Shown: in pieces, positions 9,831-19,495 of the stretch
Layout: each line of letters opens with the position of its first letter
Numbering within the stretch: the first letter of the stretch is position 1
Assembly (NCBI RefSeq): GCF_964030935.1
Contig: NZ_OZ034990.1
Location: forward strand, 1,056,001 to 1,120,000
Origin: Rickettsiella endosymbiont of Aleochara curtula
GTDB lineage: Bacteria; Pseudomonadota; Gammaproteobacteria; Diplorickettsiales; Diplorickettsiaceae
DNA: 64,000 bases
Reading direction: 5' to 3'
Position numbers and translations under genes: made by a program
Notes under the pieces: model-generated
Told to the model about the DNA's origin: nothing
Databases searched by the model: none
What the model saw: only the letters and a program-made list of their open reading frames with translations

Positions 9831-10400
9831 CTAATGCTTCAGAGGTGATCCTGTGAAAGTCGGAAAAGATGTATGTCTGCGTAATACCGTTAGAGCGTGC
9901 TGACTTTTAACATCAGTCCATAATTCTAAGGCTTGTAAAGGACTTAACTCATTGACAGGATCGCTAAGACCACGGATTGCATGCAAGATTTCCATCAAAC
10001 TAATAAAGTCACAACTTAATGCATTATAGAGAGCAGCGGAACCCGCTTTGGACAAACTAGCCACCTGGACATAAGCAGTTTGGCCTAGTTCAATAAAATA
10101 CTTGATTTTGACCCGTTTTTTTTCAGCCTGCTCAGGAAAAAAACCAGCAAATAATAAACATTTATCTCCTACCTCCCGCAAACACTCTCGTTGCCTAGCA
10201 TGCCTTTCAGTTATTCCGCTTAAAAACTCTTTCGCTAAAACTGAATTAGCAATATCGGGACGGCGATTATAGTAGCCTAATAAAAAAACTAAGTAACTTT
10301 CAAGTTCATTATTTAGCCTAAGATTACTACTAGATTCTGCATCCTTTACTAAAGACTGCCATTGAGCTGTAGTAGTTGGTTGCAATAAAAGCACTCCCAT
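9831..10400 (-). CDS. Conserved-looking hypothetical protein
   Basis: I do not recognise this protein. The ATG at 10400 (MGVLLLQPTTTAQWQ) has GAGAGG seven bases upstream and is preferred over an upstream start at 10478, giving 189 residues. It is soluble and mostly helical, without a signal peptide or obvious metal or nucleotide motif. Features include LESYLVFLLGYYNRRPD and a cluster of Cys around RECLREVGDKCLLF. It is divergent from typA, sharing a 121-bp promoter gap. Coding is supported by the good ribosome-binding site and the low number of rare residues. Confidence 0.7.
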   Translation of the reverse strand: MGVLLLQPTTTAQWQSLVKDAESSSNLRLNNELESYLVFLLGYYNRRPDIANSVLAKEFLSGITERHARQRECLREVGDKCLLFAGFFPEQAEKKRVKIKYFIELGQTAYVQVASLSKAGSAALYNALSCDFISLMEILHAIRGLSDPVNELSPLQALELWTDVKSQHALTVLRRHTSFPTFTGSPLKH

Positions 10401-10521
10401 GATAAAACCTCTCAATATTAATTGCCTTTCTATCAGTGTAGGACACGCTAGCAGAAATGCCTTGCTTTGCGTTATCATGCACTCTTTTTGAACATTCTAA
10501 TCTCTAATCTCTTAAACTATC

Positions 10522-12336
10522 ATGATCAAAAATATACGAAATATCGCCATAATTGCCCATGTTGACCACGGAAAAACCACGCTCGTGGATAAACTATTAC
10601 AACAGTCCGGCACTCTCTCCAGCCGAGCTGCGCCAGTGGAGCGTATTATGGATAGTAATGACTTAGAACGTGAACGTGGTATTACTATCCTGGCAAAAAA
10701 TACTTCCATAGAATGGCATGGTTATCGAATTAATATTGTCGACACGCCGGGTCATGCTGACTTTGGGGGGGAAGTTGAGCGAATTTTGTCTATGGTTGAC
10801 TCTGTTTTATTGCTCGTAGATGCAGTAGATGGTCCAATGCCGCAAACACGATTTGTCACCCAAAAAGCCTTTGCTAAAGGTCTTAAACCAATTGTTGTAG
10901 TAAATAAAATTGACAGGCCCAGTGCCAGGCCAGATTGGGTCATTAATCAGGTTTTTGATTTATTTGATCGCTTAGGCGCAACCGAAGAACAATTAGATTT
11001 TCCTATTATCTATGCTTCAGCTTTACAAGGCTATGCAACATTAGACCTTAAAAAATCAAGCTCGGATTTGACACCTTTATTTGAGACCATCATTAATAAA
11101 GTCGCTCCTCCGGCAGTCGATCCCCAAGGCCCTTTTCAAATGCAAATTACCACCTTGGACTATTCCAGTTATGTGGGCACTATTGGTATCGGTCGTATTC
11201 AGCGAGGCTGTGCTAAAGCTAATATGTCCGTTGTTTTAATTGACAGAGAAGGAAAAACTCGACCCGCTCGTATATTACAAATTTTAGGTTATAGAGGCTT
11301 GGAACGCATCGAAATCGAGCTAGCCGAAGCAGGAGATATCATAGCCGTAACCGGTATTGATAAGTTGAATATCTCTGACACTTTGTGTGATCCTAACTTA
11401 GTTGAAGCTTTACCCGCTTTGATAGTGGATGAACCAACAATGAGCATGACCTTCCAGGTCAATAACTCACCTTTCGCAGGCAAAGATGGAAAATTTGTGA
11501 CTAGTAGACAAATTAGAGAGCGCCTTGACAGAGAACTACTGCATAACGTAGCACTTAAGGTTGAAGACACCGAAGACCCTAACCGATTCCGCGTCTCGGG
11601 GAGAGGCGAATTACATCTATCAATTTTAATTGAAACCATGCGTCGCGAAGGATACGAATTGGGTGTGTCTCGTCCTGAAGTTATTTTAAAGGAAATTGAT
11701 GGTGAGCTGAAAGAACCTTACGAAAATTTAACCGTGGATCTGGAAGAACAACATCAAGGTAACATCATGGAAAAATTAGGTAGCCGCCGCGGCGATCTGA
11801 TAGATATGGTATCGGATGGAAAAGGACGTGTTCGATTAGATTATAAAATACCCACTCGCGCACTGATTGGTTTTCGTACAGAGTTTCTAACAGCTACTTC
11901 TGGATTGGGATTGATGCACCATGTGTTTGATCATTATGGTCCAGTGAAAAAGGGGACTATTGCTAATCGGGCAAACGGTGTCATGATCTCCAATCAAGTT
12001 GGTAAAGCGACCGGATTTTCCTTATTTAATTTACAAGAACGCGGAAAATTATTAATTGGCCCTCAAACCGATGTATATGAAGGAATGATCGTAGGTATTC
12101 ATTCACGCGACAATGACTTAGTTGTTAACGTAGTAAAAGGCAAACAACTTACGAATGTCCGAGCATCAGGTTCCGATGAAAACATCATTTTGACACCTCC
12201 AATAACATTCTCATTAGAACAGGCATTAGAATTTATAGCCGATGACGAATTACTAGAAGTTACTCCGCACTATTTGCGTTTACGTAAAAAGTTTTTGAAA
12301 GAACATGAACGTAAACGCTCGGGGCGAGATGTTTAA
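10522..12336 (+). CDS. typA: Ribosome-associated GTPase TypA/BipA
   Basis: TypA is a 604-residue translational GTPase of the EF-G type that binds 70S ribosomes and assists large-subunit assembly and stress adaptation. G1 is [10 protein letters not shown] near the start, followed by the RGITI switch I region, [12 protein letters not shown] (G3) and NKIDRP (G4). Domains II, III and V and the TypA-specific C-terminal domain (ending in a basic tail KEHERKRSG) are all present. Full length and intact. Confidence 0.98.
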   Translation: MIKNIRNIAIIAHVDHGKTTLVDKLLQQSGTLSSRAAPVERIMDSNDLERERGITILAKNTSIEWHGYRINIVDTPGHADFGGEVERILSMVDSVLLLVDAVDGPMPQTRFVTQKAFAKGLKPIVVVNKIDRPSARPDWVINQVFDLFDRLGATEEQLDFPIIYASALQGYATLDLKKSSSDLTPLFETIINKVAPPAVDPQGPFQMQITTLDYSSYVGTIGIGRIQRGCAKANMSVVLIDREGKTRPARILQILGYRGLERIEIELAEAGDIIAVTGIDKLNISDTLCDPNLVEALPALIVDEPTMSMTFQVNNSPFAGKDGKFVTSRQIRERLDRELLHNVALKVEDTEDPNRFRVSGRGELHLSILIETMRREGYELGVSRPEVILKEIDGELKEPYENLTVDLEEQHQGNIMEKLGSRRGDLIDMVSDGKGRVRLDYKIPTRALIGFRTEFLTATSGLGLMHHVFDHYGPVKKGTIANRANGVMISNQVGKATGFSLFNLQERGKLLIGPQTDVYEGMIVGIHSRDNDLVVNVVKGKQLTNVRASGSDENIILTPPITFSLEQALEFIADDELLEVTPHYLRLRKKFLKEHERKRSGRDV

Positions 12337-12441
12337 AAGATTCAGCTTATATGCTCTTGGTTTAATTCGTGTTATTTACCCTATGGATTTTGTAACAGTC
12401 TTTACGAAAACCTGTTGTATAATTCTTGGTATGAAAATTTA

Positions 12442-12585
12442 TTAGACCTCTTTAAAAACCAAGTTATATGTTTGAGTTCGAGGCAAACGATTTGCGAGGA
12501 CCGGAGTTTACAAAAGTTAATGGGGGCTTCAACAAATCGTTTAACAATGAAATCAAGTCTATAACGCAGTTTTGAAAGAGATCTA
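12442..12585. repeat. ~144-bp long palindrome, second repeat type, before glyS
   Basis: The outer arms pair: TTAGACCTCTTTAAAAACC at 12442 against GTTTTGAAAGAGATCTA ending 12585. An inner pair, CAAACGATTTG (12484 on) and CAAATCGTTT (12533 on), frames a loop containing GGACCGGAGTTTAC. Its sequence is unrelated to the 125-bp family but it has the same design of one large imperfect palindrome. It lies in the typA-glyS gap, 29 bp before the glyS start. It could act as an mRNA leader structure or be another mobile palindrome. Confidence 0.7.
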
Positions 12586-12614
12586 TTCTGAACCCAACCT
12601 TTGGAAAATGTAAT

Positions 12615-13991
12615 ATGGCGGCAAAAAACCTAGAAGAAATCGTATCTTTATGCAAACGCAGAGGATTCATCTTCCCAAGTGCCGAGATTTATGGCGGTCT
12701 ACAAGGAATCTATGATTATGGCCCTTTAGGTGTAGAGTTAAAAAATAACTTGAAAGCTGCCTGGTGGAAATCTAATGTTTATGAACGTGATGATATCTAT
12801 GGATTAGATTCTGCCATTTTGACACATAGAAAAATTTTTTATTATTCCGGCCATGAAAGTACGTTTGCAGATTTACTTGTCGATTGCAAACAATGTAAAA
12901 AACGTTGGCGTTTGGATCATCTTACAGACGGTAAATGTGAAGCATGTGGTTCAACCAACCTTACGGAACCAAGAGCTTTCAATATGATGTTTAAAACCAA
13001 CATGGGTCCTGTAGAAGACCCTGATGCTTTTGCCTATTTACGCCCCGAGACTGCTCAAGGAATATTTACTAATTTTAAAAATGTTATGGACACGATGTCT
13101 CCCAAACTTCCTTTTGGTATAGCACAAATTGGTAAAGCTTTTAGGAACGAAATAACACCGCGTAATTTTATTTTTAGAGTCAGAGAATTTGAACAACTTG
13201 AAATCGAATTTTTTGTTAAGCCTGGCGAAGACGAAAAATGGCATCAATATTGGGTTGAATTTCGTTTAGCATGGTGGAAAAATCAAGGCTTAAATACCGA
13301 AAGATTAAAATTGTTAACCCAAAGCACCTCGGAATTGGCCCATTATGCAAAAGCAACCGTTGATATACTCTATAAATTTCCCCATGGCTTCGAAGAACTA
13401 GAAGGTATTTCTAATCGTACGGATTACGATTTGGGTTCGCACACGCAAGGTCAAAAAGAATTAAATATTAATGCCAAGGTAACTGTTAATAAAGAGAGTG
13501 TTGCTAAACTAAGCGTTCAAGACCCTCCTGGCACGCATTTTGTTCCTTATGTGATAGAACCCTCTGCCGGTTTAGACAGAGGTGTGCTCGCCGTACTTAC
13601 AGATGCCTATGAAGAAGAAACATTAAAAGACGATAAAAAGCGTGTAGTTTTGAAAATAAAACCCCATTTAGCGCCAGTTAAGATAGCTATTATCCCTTTG
13701 AAACGCAACGATAGTTTGTTGGTAGAAAAAGCAAAAACTCTAAAGAATGCAATACAGGCTTTAGGAATAGGCCGAATTGCTTATGAAGACACCGGAAATA
13801 TTGGGAAAAGTTATCGACGTCATGATGAAATTGGCACGCCCCTTTGTGTTACGGTTGACTTTGATACCACAGCTAAAAGTGAAAATACTGAAAATCATGA
13901 TACAGTTACCGTCCGTGATCGAGATACTATGCAACAAAAACGTATCAACTTGTCTCGCTTAGAAGAATATATTAAAAGTTATTTTTTATAA
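12615..13991 (+). CDS. glyS: Glycyl-tRNA synthetase, single-chain (alpha2) type
   Basis: This 458-residue class II synthetase charges tRNA-Gly. It is the single-chain homodimer type of archaea, eukaryotes, Firmicutes and others, not the alpha2beta2 GlyQ/GlyS pair typical of Gammaproteobacteria. Motif 1 is near [12 protein letters not shown], and two CxxC pairs (CKQCKKRW and CEACG) may bind zinc. Motif 2 is [22 protein letters not shown] and motif 3 is [14 protein letters not shown]. The C-terminal anticodon-binding domain begins near [15 protein letters not shown]. It converges on yggS. Confidence 0.96.
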   Translation: MAAKNLEEIVSLCKRRGFIFPSAEIYGGLQGIYDYGPLGVELKNNLKAAWWKSNVYERDDIYGLDSAILTHRKIFYYSGHESTFADLLVDCKQCKKRWRLDHLTDGKCEACGSTNLTEPRAFNMMFKTNMGPVEDPDAFAYLRPETAQGIFTNFKNVMDTMSPKLPFGIAQIGKAFRNEITPRNFIFRVREFEQLEIEFFVKPGEDEKWHQYWVEFRLAWWKNQGLNTERLKLLTQSTSELAHYAKATVDILYKFPHGFEELEGISNRTDYDLGSHTQGQKELNINAKVTVNKESVAKLSVQDPPGTHFVPYVIEPSAGLDRGVLAVLTDAYEEETLKDDKKRVVLKIKPHLAPVKIAIIPLKRNDSLLVEKAKTLKNAIQALGIGRIAYEDTGNIGKSYRRHDEIGTPLCVTVDFDTTAKSENTENHDTVTVRDRDTMQQKRINLSRLEEYIKSYFL

Positions 13992-13993
13992 AA

Positions 13994-14074
13994 TATACTC
14001 ACAGCAATTGGATTTTGGCAAGTACCGCGAAGAAGATTGCGGGACAGACACTTATTCAAATGCAAATAGTTATA
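13994..14074. repeat. Internally deleted 125-bp palindromic element, copy B
   Basis: It begins TATACTCACAGCAATTGGATTTT and reaches CCGCGA. It then jumps to GATTGCG, ACAGACA and ATTCAAATGC of the other half, losing the centre, so about 81 bp remain. Its right end overlaps the yggS stop codon (14070-14072). It fills the gap between converging glyS and yggS. Confidence 0.75.
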
Positions 14075-14762
14075 ATTTTCTTTTTCCGAAAATTGCAGTA
14101 CCTAATCGAATAGACGTTGCACCTTCAGCAATAGCCGCTTCAAAATCATTTGACATACCCATCGATAAAGTATCGAGTTTAAAGTCGGCTGCTTGTAATT
14201 TTATTAAGATTAAACGTAAAGTCTTAAAACTTTTACGCTGAGAAGAAAATTCTTTTTCAGGTTTTGGAATTGCCATTAAGCCATGTAAATTGAGATGAGA
14301 GAGCTTATCAATTGATTTTACTAAACAAACAAGATGTTCCAAATATACTCCTGCTTTGCTTAGCTCTTTCTGCAAATTAACTTGAATACACACATTAATC
14401 GGCGTCAAATTTGCCTCTTTTCGATACTCATTCAATTTTTCAGCCATTCTTAAGTCCGCCAGACTGTGTATCCAAGAAAAATTATTAGCGATAAATTTTG
14501 TTTTATTTGCTTGAATTCGACCTATAAAATGCCATTCTATCTTTAAATCCTGAAGACATAGAATTTTTTCCGCAGCTTCCTGAACATAGCTTTCACCGAA
14601 AGCGAACTGCCCAGCGGCAAATCCTGCCTTTATAGCCTCGATATTCTGGCCCTTGCTAATAGCAATTAACTGCACAGAACCGGGACTTCGCCCATATCGA
14701 CATTCTGCATTTCTTATTTTTCGTCTAAGCTGCAGCAGTCGGCTAAAAATGCTATTTTTCAT
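14070..14762 (-). CDS. yggS: YggS-type PLP homeostasis protein
   Basis: This is a 230-residue COG0325 protein, a fold-type III PLP-binding barrel without known enzymatic activity that buffers pyridoxal phosphate. The PLP lysine is K37 in IAISKGQ, and FGESYVQEA, WHFIGRIQANK, LSMGMSNDFEAAI and IRLGTAIFG are family motifs. Two normally conserved positions differ: SKGQ in place of SKT/SKF, and FGESYVQ in place of FGENYVQ. The fold signature is otherwise intact. Its end lies in repeat copy B. Confidence 0.92.
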   Translation of the reverse strand: MKNSIFSRLLQLRRKIRNAECRYGRSPGSVQLIAISKGQNIEAIKAGFAAGQFAFGESYVQEAAEKILCLQDLKIEWHFIGRIQANKTKFIANNFSWIHSLADLRMAEKLNEYRKEANLTPINVCIQVNLQKELSKAGVYLEHLVCLVKSIDKLSHLNLHGLMAIPKPEKEFSSQRKSFKTLRLILIKLQAADFKLDTLSMGMSNDFEAAIAEGATSIRLGTAIFGKRKL

Positions 14763-14855
14763 ATTTCCAGGAGTGAGTTTAAATGGTTATTTACTTAACT
14801 ATGATAATTTAAAAGAGTATAATAATCATATTATTAAACAATAAGTGGGGTCACT

Positions 14856-17444
14856 GTGTCTGCATCACCATCCAGTTTTTTAGCTACTTATCGAGAACAC
14901 GTTCAGCAACGTGTTGATCAAGATATTCCGCCTCTTCCGCTTGATGCAACACAGGTTACCGCGTGTATTGAATTAATTAAAAACCCCGCCTTTTCACATG
15001 AAGCAACTTTTCTAGTCAAATTATTAGCTGAGCATGTTCCTCCTGGAGTCGATCCTGCCGCCTATGTCAAAGCCGCTTTTCTTGCTGCCTTAGCAAAAGG
15101 CGAGGTTAATTCTCCTTTTATAACTCCAACGCTCGCCATAGAGCTATTGGGTAGTATGTTAGGTGGCTATAATGTTCCTATTCTGATTGAATTACTCGAT
15201 CGGCGAAATGATACAGCTAAATTGGCTGCAAAACAGCTTTCACATACCTTATTAATGTTTGATGCATATCATGATGTTATAGCTAAAGTTAAAAAAGGCA
15301 ATCCGTATGCCCACCAAGTTGTAGAAGCTTGGGCAAATGCGGAATGGTTCCTTACTAAGCCAAAAGTGCCGAATAAGCTTACTTTGTGTGTTTTTAAAGT
15401 TTCTGGGGAAATCAATACCGATGATCTTTCCCCCGCGACTGAAGCCTGGAGTCGTCCTGATATTCCTTTACACAGCTTAGTCATGTTTGGTAATCGTATG
15501 CCGGATGCATTACAAGTTATCAAGCAACTAAAGACTAAGGGTCATTCCATCGCGTTCGTTGGAGATGTAGTGGGTACTGGCTCATCACGAAAATCTGCTA
15601 TTAACTCATTATTATGGCATATAGGTCATGAAATTCCTTTTGTTCCTAACAAGAACCGGGGTGGAGTTATTTTAGGTGGAAAAATTGCCCCCATTTTCCG
15701 CACAACAGCTGAAGACTCTGGTGCATTCCCTATCGAAGTGGACGTAAGTCAAATTAAGATGGGAGATATTATTCAGATCTATCCTTACGAAGGACGAATT
15801 GAAAATGAGCAAAATCAAGAAATTGCCCATTTCACACCGAACCTCACACTCATGGATGCCGTACGTGCAGGTGGAAGAATTCCTTTAATTATTGGTCGAT
15901 CATTGACCGATAACGTACGAGCTACATTGTCTTATCCTTTTTCTCAAAAATTTAATCGACCCGAAATTATTCCCCAAAATGGAAAAGGCTTTACCTTAGC
16001 TCAAAAAATGGTGGGTAAAGCCTGTGGAGTGCCGGGTATTAGTCCTGGGACATACTGCGAACCTAAAATGACAACAGTAGGTTCACAAGATACAACTGGA
16101 CCTATGACCAGAGATGAGCTGAAAGAGCTTGCCTGTCTTGGATTTTCGGCAGACCTAGTCATGCAAAGTTTTTGCCACACAGCGGCTTATCCAAAACCTG
16201 TCGACATAGAAACGCAACATAGCCTGCCAGATTTTTTCTCTTCGCGTGGTGGAGTTGTATTAAGGCCCGGCGATGGAATTATCCATTCTTGGCTTAATCG
16301 AATGCTACTACCCGATACGGTAGGTACCGGGGGCGATTCCCATACGCGTTTTCCTATCGGTATTAGTTTCCCTGGTGGCTCGGGTGTCGTTGCTTTTGCA
16401 GCCGCTATGGGTGTAATGCCTTTAACCATGCCAGAATCAGTATTAGTTAGATTTACGGGCGAAATACAACCTACCATCACATTACGGGATTTAGTCAATG
16501 CTATCCCCTACATAGCCTTACAACGCGGCTTACTCACGCTGGATAGCAAAAATAAAAAAAATATCTTTTCAGGCCGCGTGTTGGAAATTGAAGGCTTACC
16601 CAATCTTAAAATTGAACAAGCTTTTGAATTTGCTGATGCATCTGCAGAACGTTCTGCAAATGGTTGTACTGTCCGATTAAATAAAGAACCTATCATCGAA
16701 TATTTAAATTCTAATATTTCTCTTTTAAAATGGATGATCAGCAATGGTTATCAAGATATTCGAAGTTTACAACGTCGGATTGAAGCAATGGAAGCTTGGT
16801 TAGCAATGCCTACTTTATTAGAGCCCGATGATGATGCAGAATATGCTGAAATCATTGAAATCGATCTTAATCAAATTAAAGAACCTCTATTAGCCTGTCC
16901 CAACGATCCAGACGATATTAAACCTTTATCCGCTGTAGCAAAAACTAAAGTTGATGAAGTATTCATAGGTTCCTGCATGACTAATATTGGCCATTATCGT
17001 GCAGCTGGAAGTTTATTAAAAAACTTTAACCAGCGATTACCTACTGTGTTATGGATAGCACCTCCAACCAAGATGGATGCCCACCAATTAATGCAAGAGG
17101 GCTATTACTCAACCTATGGCATCGTGGGCGCGCGGACAGAAATGCCTGGATGTTCATTGTGTATGGGTAATCAGGCTCGTGTACGCGATGGCGCTACAGT
17201 GGTTTCCACCTCAACTCGAAACTTTCCCAACCGTATGGGAAAAGGTGCTAATGTTTTTTTAGCTTCTGCTGAGCTATCTGCGATAACAGCAATTCTTGGC
17301 TATATCCCTAACTTAGATGAATACGGTGAAAAAATGAAATTTATCGACACTATGAGTGAAAACTTATATCGATATTTAAATTTTGATCAAATGCAAGATT
17401 ATCAAAACGTTTCCAAACAATTTGATCAGCTAATAAAAACTTAG
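14856..17444 (+). CDS. acnB: Aconitate hydratase B
   Basis: AcnB isomerises citrate to isocitrate in the TCA cycle using a [4Fe-4S] cluster. The 862-residue length matches E. coli AcnB (865). The N-terminal HEAT-like domain is typical of AcnB and absent from AcnA. The cluster cysteines lie in EVFIGSCMTNIG and GCSLCMGNQAR. TVGTGGDSHTRFP and GDVVGTGSSRKSA are other active-site motifs. The start is a GTG at 14856 with GTGGGG seven to twelve bases upstream. It is a single-gene unit. Confidence 0.97.
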   Translation: MSASPSSFLATYREHVQQRVDQDIPPLPLDATQVTACIELIKNPAFSHEATFLVKLLAEHVPPGVDPAAYVKAAFLAALAKGEVNSPFITPTLAIELLGSMLGGYNVPILIELLDRRNDTAKLAAKQLSHTLLMFDAYHDVIAKVKKGNPYAHQVVEAWANAEWFLTKPKVPNKLTLCVFKVSGEINTDDLSPATEAWSRPDIPLHSLVMFGNRMPDALQVIKQLKTKGHSIAFVGDVVGTGSSRKSAINSLLWHIGHEIPFVPNKNRGGVILGGKIAPIFRTTAEDSGAFPIEVDVSQIKMGDIIQIYPYEGRIENEQNQEIAHFTPNLTLMDAVRAGGRIPLIIGRSLTDNVRATLSYPFSQKFNRPEIIPQNGKGFTLAQKMVGKACGVPGISPGTYCEPKMTTVGSQDTTGPMTRDELKELACLGFSADLVMQSFCHTAAYPKPVDIETQHSLPDFFSSRGGVVLRPGDGIIHSWLNRMLLPDTVGTGGDSHTRFPIGISFPGGSGVVAFAAAMGVMPLTMPESVLVRFTGEIQPTITLRDLVNAIPYIALQRGLLTLDSKNKKNIFSGRVLEIEGLPNLKIEQAFEFADASAERSANGCTVRLNKEPIIEYLNSNISLLKWMISNGYQDIRSLQRRIEAMEAWLAMPTLLEPDDDAEYAEIIEIDLNQIKEPLLACPNDPDDIKPLSAVAKTKVDEVFIGSCMTNIGHYRAAGSLLKNFNQRLPTVLWIAPPTKMDAHQLMQEGYYSTYGIVGARTEMPGCSLCMGNQARVRDGATVVSTSTRNFPNRMGKGANVFLASAELSAITAILGYIPNLDEYGEKMKFIDTMSENLYRYLNFDQMQDYQNVSKQFDQLIKT

Positions 17445-17485
17445 ATACCTCGCGCGCAATGACGCGGTTTGCTAATTTTTTACTG

Positions 17486-18325
17486 TTATATACTTAAGCT
17501 TTTAAAAATTTTTTCTGGTATGAGGCGGATAATTAGCATTATAACCCGCCAAATTCCAGGAATGTACACACTCTCCCTTCCTCTATCTAGCGCTCGTATA
17601 ATTTTTATCGCTGTATTTTTTGGATTAGCAGCTAAGCAAAGTGGGTATTTTCCTCCAAAAACCATTTTGGTATCGATCAACCCTAATTTAACAGTTAATA
17701 TTTGTACCTTAGAAGGATACAAATAATTACGTAAACCCTGTAAATAAGTGGTTAGTGCGGCTTTGCTAGCTCCATAAACATAATTAGGCTTCCGCCCTCT
17801 ATCTCCGGCAACAGAACTTAATCCAATAATGAAGCCTTTTTTTTGCGTAGTTAAATATTTAACATAGTGTTCAAAAAAGGAAATAGGGCCGGTAAAATTA
17901 GCAGCAATCACTTTTTGATAGTCTAGTTTATCAATCAAGCCTACAGCCATTAGGACCCCATCAATAGAACCCATTTTATCGATAAGCGTTTCAAAAAAAC
18001 TCGTATGTGAATCAAGTTGTGTAATGTCAAAAAAAGCGTAATCAACATCGACGTTGTATCTAATTCTAAGATCAACTGCTATGCGTTCTAACTCAGAGAT
18101 GTCCCGACTTGCAAGAAAAAGATTGTATTGTCTCGAAGCGAAAATTTCGCTACAAGCCCTTGCTATAGAAGAAGTCGCGCCTAAAATTAATATACTCTTC
18201 GCACTTGAACTTTTGTCTGTGTTGCCGCTCAACTCGCAATTCTCATGTATACCAATTAACGAAGGTTGCTTCATTCTCGCGGCGCCTTGACAAAAATCCA
18301 ATTGCTGTGAGTGTATAGATTGCAT
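17486..18325 (-). CDS. DprE2-like short-chain reductase with repeat-encoded N-terminus
   Basis: This short-chain dehydrogenase matches mycobacterial DprE2, the NAD-dependent partner of DprE1 in epimerising polyprenyl-phosphoryl ribose to arabinose. It has a degenerate nucleotide motif (LILGATSSIA), SSVAGDRGRKPNYVYGASKAAL with catalytic Tyr and Lys, and the C-terminal IWRVIMLIIRLIPEKIFKSL seen in DprE2. Residues 6 to about 45 are encoded by repeat copy C and resemble the DnaN insert (SQQLDFCQGA, CELSGNTDK, SSAKSI). The normal start must have been replaced: translation begins at 18325 or at the repeat-internal ATG at 18274. The substrate here is inferred. Confidence 0.82.
   Translation of the reverse strand: MQSIHSQQLDFCQGAARMKQPSLIGIHENCELSGNTDKSSSAKSILILGATSSIARACSEIFASRQYNLFLASRDISELERIAVDLRIRYNVDVDYAFFDITQLDSHTSFFETLIDKMGSIDGVLMAVGLIDKLDYQKVIAANFTGPISFFEHYVKYLTTQKKGFIIGLSSVAGDRGRKPNYVYGASKAALTTYLQGLRNYLYPSKVQILTVKLGLIDTKMVFGGKYPLCLAANPKNTAIKIIRALDRGRESVYIPGIWRVIMLIIRLIPEKIFKSLSI
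18191..18317 (-). repeat. Palindromic element copy C, fused to the DprE2-like gene
   Basis: This is a full-length copy ending GTGAGTGTATA on the right. Read on the minus strand it is entirely open and encodes SQQLDFCQGAARMKQPSL followed by CELSGNTDKSSSAKSI. Its centre between GCAAC and CATGA is 17 nt. One more base would bring the frame to a stop. It directly abuts LILGATSS of the reductase. Confidence 0.95.
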
Positions 18326-18464
18326 AGAACTATTTATATCTAATCAACATAATCTAATCCTAGATTATACCCACTGCACATCAAGATGCGAGTTTTTCAT
18401 CTCGATACGCCTATATATCGTGATGAAGATTTGCAAGAGTAGAAACGCGATTCCCCTCTTATTA

Positions 18465-18495
18465 TGACTGGCCCAAACTTAGCTTGGGCCAGTCA
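18465..18495. repeat. Perfect 12-bp-stem inverted repeat in the SDR-LysR gap
   Basis: TGACTGGCCCAA and TTGGGCCAGTCA flank a 7-base loop. Weaker outer pairing (ATTCCCCT and AGGGAT) extends it to about 18450-18507. No T-run follows on either strand, so it is not a typical intrinsic terminator. It lies 116 bp past the end of the LysR gene and could still end transcription with Rho or bind a dimeric protein. The rest of this 285-bp gap holds no gene I can support. Confidence 0.7.
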
Positions 18496-18610
18496 CGTGA
18501 TAGGGATTATGCCACTTTTCAAATAGTGGAAAAAAATTCGCACTTAAAGTACGAGCGGTAAATGCTAAAAAGGAAAATTAACCAAAGCTGTTTACAGTAC
18601 TCTTAGATGA

Positions 18611-19495
18611 TTAAGTAACACTACAGTTGGCTTTTTTTAAAAACTCGGATATTACCGTAGATTGATATTTCTCCTTATGTATCAAAATATAGAACTCTCT
18701 GCTCAGTGTTAAAAATGGAGTTTTTAGTTCTACTAAGGTATTATTTTTCAAAGAATCTTCAACTACAAATCGTGAAAGACAGCTTATCCCTAATCCTGCT
18801 TGAGTTGCCTGTTTTAGCGCATCGGTATCATCTAATTCTAAAAAGGGACGAATCTTTCCGCCAATTTTCTCTTCCAGTTTTTCACGTATACTAGAACTTT
18901 GTTTTCGTAGTAACCAACGCGCATTAGCAATATCTGATAACGTCAATTTCCTTTTTTTACTTAAAGGATACTTGGGAGCAGCAATTATTACTAACTCATC
19001 TTTTTTCCAAGGATAGGCATGTACTTTATCAGAAAAACAATTAGCCTCAATTAAAGCTACATCAATATTAAACGTGAGTAATCTAGATAATATAGCTTTT
19101 GTATTAGCTATTTTTAGACTGATCTGAATATTTTTATGTGTGTATGTTAGTTCGGAAATAAGTTTTGGTAACAGATAGTTACCTATGGTTTTACTTGCTC
19201 CTATGATCAACTGACCTGACAAATTATCCTTTTTATTTTCCATCATCATATCTTTAAGTTCTGAAATTTGCGACATGACACTGCTAGCCTTCGGCAACAA
19301 AACTCTACCGCGTTCATTCAAAAATAATTGTTTACCATGCCTATCAAATATGGAACCTTCTAATTGTTCTTCTAACGTAGCAAGAGCCATACTGCATGCT
19401 GACTGAGAAAGATACATTTTCTTTGCGGCGTGACTTACATTTCCTGTCTTAGCAATTGCGACAAAAACTTCGAGTTGTTTTAGAGTAATACGCAT
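18611..19495 (-). CDS. LysR-type transcriptional regulator
   Basis: This is a 294-residue regulator with the N-terminal winged helix-turn-helix (LKQLEVFVAIAKTGNVSHAA, then LSQSACSMALATLEEQLE) and a C-terminal effector-binding domain from about residue 90. The style resembles the CysB/YeiE group, but the ligand cannot be read from sequence. LysR regulators usually act on a divergent neighbour. Here the upstream neighbour is sodC, 466 bp away, so control of sodC is possible but weakly supported. Confidence 0.9.
   Translation of the reverse strand: MRITLKQLEVFVAIAKTGNVSHAAKKMYLSQSACSMALATLEEQLEGSIFDRHGKQLFLNERGRVLLPKASSVMSQISELKDMMMENKKDNLSGQLIIGASKTIGNYLLPKLISELTYTHKNIQISLKIANTKAILSRLLTFNIDVALIEANCFSDKVHAYPWKKDELVIIAAPKYPLSKKRKLTLSDIANARWLLRKQSSSIREKLEEKIGGKIRPFLELDDTDALKQATQAGLGISCLSRFVVEDSLKNNTLVELKTPFLTLSREFYILIHKEKYQSTVISEFLKKANCSVT

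Noticed and set aside
11289-11639. 116-codon frame opposite typA
   Set aside because: Antisense shadow of a highly conserved gene, without motif or ribosome-binding site.
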